Shown here in pieces: positions 57,626 through 64,000 of a DNA stretch of 64,000 nt. Position numbers and translations under genes: made by a program. The stretch lies in the NCBI RefSeq assembly GCF_008727715.1, contig NZ_CP044218.1:3303501-3367500 (forward strand), in the 5' to 3' direction. The notes below the pieces were generated by a model that ran no database searches, was not told the DNA's origin, and saw only the letters and a program-made list of their open reading frames with translations. The DNA is from Mesorhizobium terrae. GTDB taxonomy: Bacteria > Pseudomonadota > Alphaproteobacteria > Rhizobiales > Rhizobiaceae. The first letter of the stretch is position 1. Every line of letters begins with the position of its first letter.

Positions 57626-58630
57626 CTATCCGCCCTGTTTGACGATCCACTCCGGCGGTTCCTTCTCGGTGCTGCCGTCGATCTTGATGGTGTTGTCCCT
57701 GGCCCAGCGGTAACCCCACATCGGGCCGAATTTGGTCGCGGCTGTCAGCGGCTTTTGGTAGGCGGGGTCGGCCTGCGCCGCCTCCAGCGTGGTGAAGCCG
57801 TATCCGGCCTCTTCGAAGAGGGTGAGGATGCGGTCGAGGGTGACGGCATTCAGGCGATTGACATGCAGGAGCATGATCGCCGGCGGCTCGTAGCCCAGCA
57901 CCTGGCGGTTGAGGTTAGCATAATAGACGATCTGTTCCCGAGTGTGGTCGAGATAGGCGGCGACGATACGTTCGGTCGTCGCCTTGTCCTTGGCGGCGAG
58001 CGCCTTTTCATAGGCGCGGTCGAACAGATAGTCCGACGTGTCGATGGTCGAGGCGGCAAGGGTGTAGCCGTGTTTGGCAGCGAGTGCGGCAATCGCCTCC
58101 TGCTTCTCGGGCGTGTTGCCGAGGTGGTTGTAGGGGAAGCGCAGGAAACGCGGCTTCCGAGCGGCCGACCGGAACAGGAAGGGGCCGATGCTGCGTTCGC
58201 CATCGACGATTTCCTTCTCGATCGCGGCCAGGTCGAGCGCGTTGCTGTCGGCATGGGAAAAAGTGTGGTTGCCAAGGTCGAGATTGGCGTCGACCCATTC
58301 CTTCAGGATTTCCTGGCCAAGCGGGCCGATCTCCTCGACGCGTTTTTCAACGACGAAGCCGGTGGCCGGGGTATTGTGCGCCTTCAGCGCGCCGAGAATG
58401 TCGCGGTTTGCCTGCCGGACGGCGTCGAGCGTCGGCGGCACCGGTGCCTCGGGATCGGCTGCATTGGCATGCGGCAGGTCATCGAAGGTGATGGCGACGG
58501 TGCGGGCGGCGGGCTGTTCGGCAGCCTCGGAGCCGCCGGGGCCGCACAGGGATACCAGGGCGAAGCCGAAGAGGATCGCGGCGGCGGCGCCAAGCCTGCC
58601 CTGGGTAATTGTCTTTTCCGTCTCGGTCAT
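57626..58630 (-). CDS. Exported polysaccharide deacetylase (NodB-homology)
   Basis: 334-aa protein with a signal peptide/anchor (LGAAAAILFGFALVSLCG) and a NodB-homology domain: TVAITFDDLPH (first metal Asp), LGNHTFSHAD (the two metal His) and PRFLRFPYN. Probably deacetylates a cell-envelope polysaccharide such as peptidoglycan or an N-acetylglucosamine polymer. ATG 58630. Convergent with the sigma factor gene, 8 bp apart. Confidence 0.88.
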   Translation of the reverse strand: MTETEKTITQGRLGAAAAILFGFALVSLCGPGGSEAAEQPAARTVAITFDDLPHANAADPEAPVPPTLDAVRQANRDILGALKAHNTPATGFVVEKRVEEIGPLGQEILKEWVDANLDLGNHTFSHADSNALDLAAIEKEIVDGERSIGPFLFRSAARKPRFLRFPYNHLGNTPEKQEAIAALAAKHGYTLAASTIDTSDYLFDRAYEKALAAKDKATTERIVAAYLDHTREQIVYYANLNRQVLGYEPPAIMLLHVNRLNAVTLDRILTLFEEAGYGFTTLEAAQADPAYQKPLTAATKFGPMWGYRWARDNTIKIDGSTEKEPPEWIVKQGG

Positions 58631-58734
58631 CGCTCTTCTCAGTGTCCCGTTCGTCGGTTGTCGGCCGCGTATTGGGACAGCTTCATTGCGCCTGCATTGC
58701 AATGCGAAGGGGCATGTTCGATGGCGGAGCGGTC

Positions 58735-58766
58735 GGGATACCGCGCCCGTTCAGGCGCGGTATCCC
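58735..58766. terminator. Perfect hairpin downstream of the GNAT gene
   Basis: GGGATACCGCGCC and GGCGCGGTATCCC form a 13-bp stem with a 6-nt loop. It lies 14 bp beyond the stop of the minus-strand acetyltransferase gene. A T run is absent on that strand. Confidence 0.6.
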
Positions 58767-58779
58767 TTGTCATGAGCGG

Positions 58780-59832
58780 TCAGTCGGTCTCGGCCGCGCG
58801 CTGTCTCTCGACGATGGCCTTGAAGGCGGCATCGCCGGTCAGACCCTGCAGCGCCCAATAGTCCTCCAGCCATTCGGCCTCGCCATCCCAGCCGCCGTCG
58901 ACAAGCCGTTCAAGGCTGGCAAGGGCGCGCGTCCGGTCGCCGAGGAGAGCCCAGGCGCCGGCGGCATGGAAGTTGTACCAGCCGATCGTTTCGGCGGCCG
59001 CTTCCACATGACGGGCCCAGTCGAGGCAGGTGTCACGATCGAGGTCGCCGACATTCTCGGCCGGCAAGCTGCCGCTATAGGCAACGTGACGGTCGAGCTC
59101 GACCAGTCCGATCTGGCGCGCGACGGCAAGCGAGCCCCGGTTGGAGGCGTGCGAATGCCATTCGATGTCAGCGATGCCGCGGCGTAGGCATTCCGCGACC
59201 GCGGCTGCCGCCGCCGCCCGGCCGAGGCCGAGACGGCGGTAATCGGGCTCAGTGCCGACGCCGAGTTCGCAGCGGCTGGCGGCGACGCTGTCGGACAGGC
59301 AATGGCTGACCACCTTGCCGTCATGCAGCACGCAGAAGCCGACACCCTCGTCCAGGAAGCGCTTTTTGGAGCGCCACTGGCCGATGCCGTCCAGCGCATC
59401 TGCGGCGCCGGGCACGGTGTCGAGCAGCGAACGGCTGATCCGCCTGAGACTGAAGCCGTCGGGCAGCGGCGGCGTGGCGGGGAGCGGGGATGAGCCGGAC
59501 GCAAGGCCCATGCGCACCCTGGGATGCGGCCGCGCGAAGGGGTTGGCCCAGACTTCGCCGAGGAGGTCCGTCCACGGCTCTTCCGCGAACAGATAGGCCC
59601 AGGCCGGAATGCGTCGCTTCAAGGCGCTGAAGCGGCGCCGGTCGGGCGTGCCGGCCAGGAAATAGCCGTCGCCGGCGCTCAGCAGCGCGATGGTCGGCGC
59701 TGTCCTGTCGTCCACCCACAATTCGGCGTCGGTAACGCCCTCCAGTGCCGCGACGACCGCGACATGGATGGCGGCAAGGTCTTTCAGAAGGGGTTGAGCG
59801 GCCGCAAAGGCCTTTCGCTCGAGTTTTTGCAT
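58780..59832 (-). CDS. GNAT acetyltransferase with C-terminal helical domain
   Basis: 350-aa protein. The N-terminal third is degenerate; a GNAT core follows around residues 190-260 (GVGTEPDYRRLGLGRAAAAA, then ASNRGSLAVARQIG). The last 80 residues (AWALLGDRTRALASLERLVD) are helical, repeat-like. No substrate can be read. ATG 59832 is preferred over an upstream TTG at 59847. Confidence 0.78.
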   Translation of the reverse strand: MQKLERKAFAAAQPLLKDLAAIHVAVVAALEGVTDAELWVDDRTAPTIALLSAGDGYFLAGTPDRRRFSALKRRIPAWAYLFAEEPWTDLLGEVWANPFARPHPRVRMGLASGSSPLPATPPLPDGFSLRRISRSLLDTVPGAADALDGIGQWRSKKRFLDEGVGFCVLHDGKVVSHCLSDSVAASRCELGVGTEPDYRRLGLGRAAAAAAVAECLRRGIADIEWHSHASNRGSLAVARQIGLVELDRHVAYSGSLPAENVGDLDRDTCLDWARHVEAAAETIGWYNFHAAGAWALLGDRTRALASLERLVDGGWDGEAEWLEDYWALQGLTGDAAFKAIVERQRAAETD

Positions 59833-60180
59833 GAATGTGCAATCCAATCAGGGCGCCTCGTGGCGAGGTCGCCCATATCAAACAGAGAAGAAACGGCAGC
59901 GCCGTTCCCGAAGAAGCCGGCATCAGCCCGCCGGCGCCTGGCGCGTGGTGCTGTCATGCTGCTACCTCTCTGTTCAGGTGGCCGGAACGGCCAAGGGATT
60001 GCAAAGGGCCGCTCCGCGATCGGCGAAGCAGCGGAACGCGGTGCGTCGGCCGCCGATTTGTTTTTCGAATATGGCGGATCGGAGGCGGCCCAGTCCTGTT
60101 TCGCAAAGCTCATGGAGAGGCGATTGGAGGCGTTGGCCATCGCCTCGCCGACTGTCGCGGTTGCCGCTGTTCGAATTGAA
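59833..60180. other. Intergenic stretch, no supported gene
   Basis: Overlapping frames on both strands (for example 59784-60140 minus, 59835-60179 plus) have basic, low-quality composition and no ribosome binding site; none is accepted. Confidence 0.5.
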
Positions 60181-60645
60181 TTAGGCGTTGCCGTTCCGAC
60201 GCTTGGCGCTCATGGCGCGCAACATCTCGTCCATGGCGTCGCGCGCGGCGAGGTTGACCCTCGCCATATCCTTCAGCCGCGCCTTGATCTTGTCGGAAGG
60301 ACTGGCCTCTGCGCCCTTCAGCAGCTGATTGGCCAGCGCTTCGAGGAGCCGGTTCTGCTGGCCGAGCATCTCCTCGTAGTTTTCAGAAACCTCGTAGAGG
60401 ATGCGCTTGGTGCCGCGAATGCTGCGGCGGCGGGCGAGGGTGTATTGTTCCAGGAGGCGCGCGGCGACGCTGGCGCTGCTCTTGCTGATTTCGAGATCGG
60501 CCGAAATGCGGTCGAGATCGACGGCGTCCGGCATCAGGAGCAGATAGCCGTAGAGACGCGCAGCCGTCAGCGGCACGCCCCAGGGCACGAAAAGCCGGGC
60601 GATGTCGTCGATGAAGCGTTGCTGATCCGCGTCCATAATTGACAT
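60181..60645 (-). CDS. GbsR/MarR family transcriptional regulator
   Basis: 154-aa winged-helix regulator: RLFVPWGVPLTAARLYGYLL, ISADLEISKSSASVAARLLE, YTLARRRSIRGTKRILYEVS, then a helical dimerisation tail. ATG 60645. It is divergent from the ICMT-like gene. A perfect dyad overlaps its own start codon, suggesting autoregulation. Confidence 0.86.
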   Translation of the reverse strand: MSIMDADQQRFIDDIARLFVPWGVPLTAARLYGYLLLMPDAVDLDRISADLEISKSSASVAARLLEQYTLARRRSIRGTKRILYEVSENYEEMLGQQNRLLEALANQLLKGAEASPSDKIKARLKDMARVNLAARDAMDEMLRAMSAKRRNGNA

Positions 60646-60665
60646 ATTCGATATTTTCCGAATAT
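60644..60665. promoter_or_regulatory. Operator candidate overlapping the GbsR start
   Basis: ATATTCG (60644-60650), 8 nt, CGAATAT (60659-60665): perfect 7-bp inverted arms covering the start codon and ribosome-binding region of the regulator. Confidence 0.6.
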
Positions 60666-60877
60666 ACTTGATTTGCTGAAAATTTATACCGGTTCGGCCG
60701 GTTCACGGCAATCCGGCCCGCGGCGCAGCCTTTCCCCGCGACGGTACGGTATCCCTGGAGGCATCCCATGTCCGGCCCACCCGTAGCTGAAGCGCGTACG
60801 CGGGCGTTTGCCCGTGTCATCGGCCCTTTCGTATTGCCGCGCCACGCGGCGACGGCTCGAGGCAATGAGGTGGTGAG

Positions 60878-61576
60878 ATGACGCTGGACGAAAAAAGCGG
60901 GCGGACCATGCTCGGCTATTATCTGCAGTTGACGCTCTGGACCCTGTTCCTCGCGGTGGTCACTTTCCTCGCCGCCGGAACGCTTGCCTATCCGGGCGGC
61001 TGGGCGATGATCGTGCTGTTCGGCGGCGGCGGTGTCGTCATGGTCGCGTGGCTGTCGCGCCGCAGCCCGCAATTGCTGCGCGAGCGCATGAGCCCGCCCA
61101 TCCAGAAACATCAGGAAAGGTGGGACAGGATCTGGCTTTCGCTGTTCATCCTGGCGTTTCTCGTCTGGTTCGCCTTCATGCCGTGGGACGCCGCGCGCCG
61201 GGATTTTACCGCCGTGCCGCTTTGGCTGCAGGCGGTGGGCGGGCTGCTGATCGTGGCCAATTATGCCGGCACCTTCTGGACCTTCAATGCCAACACCTTT
61301 GCCGCGCCGGTGGTGAAGATCCAGGAAGGGCAGACGGTGATCGACACCGGCCCCTATGCGCTGGTGCGCCATCCCATGTATGCGAGCGCGTTGCTGCTGT
61401 TCCTCGGCATGCCGCTGCTGTTCGGCTCGTGGAGCGGCCTGTGGGGCACGGCGGTGCTCGGCATCGCGCTGGCCTGGCGCAGCGTGCGCGAGGAAACGGT
61501 GCTGCGGCGCCAATTCGCGAACTATGACGACTACAGCCGCCGCGTGCGCTACCGGCTGGTTCCGCTCGTCTGGTAA
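60878..61576 (+). CDS. Isoprenylcysteine carboxyl methyltransferase-like membrane protein
   Basis: 232-aa protein with five or six membrane helices and the ICMT C-terminal signature: VIDTGPYALVRHPMYASALL, then EETVLRRQFANYDDYSRRVR. A SAM-dependent membrane methyltransferase of unknown substrate. A second, shorter ICMT-like gene is at 4711-5214, and the two share the RxPMY block. Divergent from the GbsR regulator. Confidence 0.82.
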   Translation: MTLDEKSGRTMLGYYLQLTLWTLFLAVVTFLAAGTLAYPGGWAMIVLFGGGGVVMVAWLSRRSPQLLRERMSPPIQKHQERWDRIWLSLFILAFLVWFAFMPWDAARRDFTAVPLWLQAVGGLLIVANYAGTFWTFNANTFAAPVVKIQEGQTVIDTGPYALVRHPMYASALLLFLGMPLLFGSWSGLWGTAVLGIALAWRSVREETVLRRQFANYDDYSRRVRYRLVPLVW

Positions 61577-61598
61577 TGCAGGCGGGGCCTGTCCGGCC

Positions 61599-62819
61599 TT
61601 ATTCCGCGGCGCCTGCAGGCAAAGGCGGCCTGATGCCGCTGCGGCGCTCGGCGGTGTAGGAGATCAAGGCCACGGCAACGCCGACCACCATGGCGGCGGC
61701 GCCCAGCACCGGCAGCGCGCGGTAGCCGTAACCGGCACTCAGCATCACGGCACCGACGGAGGAGGCGAGGGCGATGCCGACATTGAAGCCCGAGGGGATC
61801 AAGGACGAGGCAAGGTTGGAGGCATCCGCCGTCCACGACAGGATGCGGGCCTGGATCGGTGCGCCGATGGCGAAGTTGAGCGCGCCCCACAGCGTGATCG
61901 CGACCACCATCGGCAGTGGGTTCGGGCTGACCGCGTAGATGACGGCAAGCATCACCGCCTGCAGGGCGAACAGGGTGATGATCGAGGGCATCAGCTTCCA
62001 GTCGGCCAGCCGTCCGCCGACGAAGACGCCTATCGTGGCGCCGACGCCGTTGAGCAGCAACACCCATGGCACTTGCGCCTTGCTGAGACCGGTGACCTCC
62101 TCAAGGAAGGGCGTGATGTAGGTGTAGAGCGTCATCTGGCCCATCATCAGCATCAGCATCAGGATGAGCGAGGTCCACACCTGCTGGCGTCCCAATGCGC
62201 GCACCTCGCGCGCCAGGCCGGCCGACTTGGTCGAGGCGCCGGTGGTGCGCGGCAAAAGGGCGGCTATCGCCAAAAGCGAGACGACGCCCAGAATGCTCAT
62301 CACCCAGAAGGTGGCGCGCCAGCCCCACAGATTGCCGATTGCCGTGCCGACCGGCACGCCGATGATGTTGGAGACGGTGAGGCCGGACAGGACCAGCGCG
62401 ATCGCCATGCCGCGCTGTTCGGGGCGCACGAGGCTGACCGCAACCACCATGGCGACGCCGAAATAGGCGCCGTGCGCCACGGCGACCGCGACGCGCAGCG
62501 CCAGCATGGACAGGAAATCGGGGGCGACGGCGCAGGCGACCTGGCCGACGGTGAAGGCGATGGCCAGCGCGATGAGCAGCGCCTTGCGCGATACTTTCGA
62601 TGTCGCCAGCGTCAACAGCGGGCCGCCGATGGCGATGCCCAAAGCGTAGCCGGAAACCAGATAGCCGGCGCTCGGCACCGAGACGCCGAGCCCCTCGGCC
62701 ACCTGCGGCAGCACGCCGGCAATGACGAATTCCGTCGTGCCGAAGGCAAAAGCGGCCAGGAAAAGGGCGATCAGGGGAAGAGGCATAAGGCGGACCGGAA
62801 GCGCTATGGGATTGGCCAC
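61599..62819 (-). CDS. MFS transporter, AraJ/YdhP-like
   Basis: 406-aa 12-helix major facilitator: FLAAFAFGTTEFVIAGVLPQ, GYLVSGYALGIAIGGPLLTL, VSLVRPEQRGMAIALVLSGL. Typical arabinose-polymer or drug efflux type. GTG 62819 is the apparent start, with ATG 62786 as an alternative. Convergent with the ICMT-like gene (22 bp). Confidence 0.88.
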   Translation of the reverse strand: MANPIALPVRLMPLPLIALFLAAFAFGTTEFVIAGVLPQVAEGLGVSVPSAGYLVSGYALGIAIGGPLLTLATSKVSRKALLIALAIAFTVGQVACAVAPDFLSMLALRVAVAVAHGAYFGVAMVVAVSLVRPEQRGMAIALVLSGLTVSNIIGVPVGTAIGNLWGWRATFWVMSILGVVSLLAIAALLPRTTGASTKSAGLAREVRALGRQQVWTSLILMLMLMMGQMTLYTYITPFLEEVTGLSKAQVPWVLLLNGVGATIGVFVGGRLADWKLMPSIITLFALQAVMLAVIYAVSPNPLPMVVAITLWGALNFAIGAPIQARILSWTADASNLASSLIPSGFNVGIALASSVGAVMLSAGYGYRALPVLGAAAMVVGVAVALISYTAERRSGIRPPLPAGAAE

Positions 62820-62896
62820 AGATCACGGCACGTGCCGCCGGGCAATCGATAAATTATGGATCGGACTTTAGATTTTCTTGATGGCGGCGATCGCCC

Positions 62897-63124
62897 TTAC
62901 GGCACCGCTTCGGGCGCCGTGCCAGGTTTGCGGCCATAAGGAATGCGTAGCCAGGCCCGCTCGTGCAGGTAATAAAGGATCGATTTCGTCACCACTTCGG
63001 TGAGCCCGATGGTTGCGGCGAGCTTGATGCTGCGGGTGATGATCAAGGACAGCACGATCGTGTCGATGGTGCCGGTAACGCGCCAAGAGATGGCCTTGGC
63101 GAAACTGCGTGAATGCGTGTCCAA
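62897..63124 (-). CDS. DUF2061 small membrane protein
   Basis: 75 aa. It matches the DUF2061 pattern throughout: SFAKAISWRVTGTIDTIVLS, then a hydrophobic helix, and EVVTKSILYYLHERAWLRIP. Two membrane helices. Function unknown. TTG 63124 with GGAGGAG upstream is the start. Confidence 0.85.
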   Translation of the reverse strand: MDTHSRSFAKAISWRVTGTIDTIVLSLIITRSIKLAATIGLTEVVTKSILYYLHERAWLRIPYGRKPGTAPEAVP

Positions 63125-63187
63125 TCCCGTCTCCTCCCGAGGATCGAGCCAAGCTAGCGTGACGAAGGGCGGCGCCGCAACCTTGCG

Positions 63188-64000
63188 TTACATCGCCTTG
63201 AGGCGGGAATCGCTGAGCAGGCCGCGCTTCTCCAGCACCGGATAGGTCATGGAGGCGAGCAGCGAGTTGATCTGCTTCAGGTCGCGGATGGTGTCGAGAT
63301 GGATGGAGCTGGTCTCGATGGAATTGGGCGAACCGTCGCGCAGGCGCTCGAAATGGGCGCGGCTGGTTTCTTTCTCGCGGTCGCGCAGCCGGTCCTTCTC
63401 TTCGACGATCTGACGGGCGGTCTCGGCGTCGCTGGAGATCAGCACGTTGAAGGCAAGCCGCGCATTGGCAAGCACCGAGGCGTGGAAGGCAGTCAATTCG
63501 CGCCAGCCTTCCGGCGTGAACTCCAGGCCGCGCTCCATCTTTTTGCGCACCAGCGGCAACATGTTGCGCACGATGATGTCGCCGACCTGCTCCAGCTTGA
63601 CGCAGGCGCCGATCAATTCCTGGCAGCGCAGCGCCTCGTCCTCGGTCAGCGAATTCTTGGTGACCTTGGCGAGGTAGAGCTTGATGGCGGCGTGTTTCTG
63701 GTCGACGCGGTCGTCGAGCGCGGCGAGCGCCCGGATCTTGTCCTCGTCGGCCTGTTCATAGAGGTCGATGACACGCTTCAGCATGATCTCGACGGTCTCG
63801 CACACCCGTACCACTTCGCGCGTGGCGTTGGCCAGCGCCTGGGACGGCACGTTGAGCGCCGCCTCGTTCAGCGCCGAAAGCTCCGTCACCTGGAAGGCTT
63901 CGGCCGGCTGCGGCTTGGCGCCCAGTGCAACGATCTTTTCCGAGGCGCGGTAGACGAGGCCGGCCAGCGGCAGGCCGGCCAGCAGGATAATGATGTTGAA
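63188..64000 (-). CDS. Na/Pi cotransporter family protein, C-terminal PhoU-like part (partial)
   Basis: 271 codons to the window edge, frame open beyond it. The first visible residues are the end of a membrane helix (NIIILLAGLPLAGLVYRA). After that comes a PhoU-like helical domain: LNVPSQALANATREVVRVCE, LVRKKMERGLEFTPEG, SIETSSIHLDTIRDLKQINS. This is the C-terminal part of an NptA/YjbB-type sodium-dependent phosphate transporter. The transport domain is outside the window. Confidence 0.82.
   Translation of the reverse strand, partial: FNIIILLAGLPLAGLVYRASEKIVALGAKPQPAEAFQVTELSALNEAALNVPSQALANATREVVRVCETVEIMLKRVIDLYEQADEDKIRALAALDDRVDQKHAAIKLYLAKVTKNSLTEDEALRCQELIGACVKLEQVGDIIVRNMLPLVRKKMERGLEFTPEGWRELTAFHASVLANARLAFNVLISSDAETARQIVEEKDRLRDREKETSRAHFERLRDGSPNSIETSSIHLDTIRDLKQINSLLASMTYPVLEKRGLLSDSRLKAM

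Noticed and set aside
59784..60140. Minus-strand 118-codon frame upstream of the GNAT gene
   Set aside because: Overlaps the GNAT start, lacks a ribosome binding site and any recognised motif; not enough support.

Overview
The window is one contiguous, gene-dense, high-GC stretch of a Rhizobiales chromosome, most likely Mesorhizobium or a close Phyllobacteriaceae relative. This rests on the Lrp/trxB/LysR neighbourhood, a large rhizobial-type CarB with carA unlinked, rhizobial palindromic intergenic repeats, a cuckoo-like anti-Shine-Dalgarno small RNA, and many small secreted proteins. No rRNA or tRNA gene, CRISPR array, transposase or integrase was found.

Layout. 1-2 kb: LPS inner-core heptose genes (gmhA partial at the left edge, gmhB) facing a family 2 glycosyltransferase. 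2-5.2 kb: Lrp regulator, trxB, LysR regulator and a small membrane methyltransferase. 5.4-6 kb: candidate sRNA and terminators. 6-16 kb: EF-G-like GTPase, cupin, aspartate aminotransferase, EAL phosphodiesterase, two GSTs, cold-shock protein, O6-alkylguanine repair protein, lipoprotein lytic transglycosylase and a GNAT enzyme. 16-20.2 kb: an accessory segment bracketed by shared palindromic repeats. It carries a conspicuously AT-rich gene for an Abi/UG-type (defence-associated) reverse transcriptase. 20.2-23.7 kb: carB. 24-29.5 kb: mainly secreted or membrane proteins of unknown role, with a COG3904-type periplasmic protease, a Tat-exported Arg/His-rich protein, a three-gene overlapping secreted operon and an AraC regulator. 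29.6-37.7 kb: GH144-like glucanase, MDR oxidoreductase with a divergent TetR and a three-site operator array, PAP2 phosphatase, secreted histidine phosphatase and an OmpA-like protein. 37.7-41.7 kb: lower-GC accessory zone with an AraC pseudogene, small lipoproteins and secreted proteins, a double-CxxC protein and short duplicated segments.

41.7-64 kb is mostly regulator/target pairs: ArsR with MFS, mntR with mntH, XRE/MmyB with an SDR, ArsR with SRPBCC and a hydrolase, a DGPF/YCII protein with an ECF42-type sigma factor, and GbsR/MarR with an isoprenylcysteine-methyltransferase-like membrane protein. Palindromic operator candidates are visible in several of the divergent gaps. carA lies about 30 kb from carB. 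The right edge cuts a Na/Pi cotransporter-family gene.

The most interesting locus is the reverse transcriptase at about 18.07-19.63 kb. It combines foreign base composition, an RT palm with an F-M-D-D catalytic box, a helical C-terminal extension, no adjacent retron or intron machinery that I recognise, structured AT-rich flanks, and host palindromic repeats on both sides. Functions below come from motifs read by eye and knowledge of the families; no database search was run.
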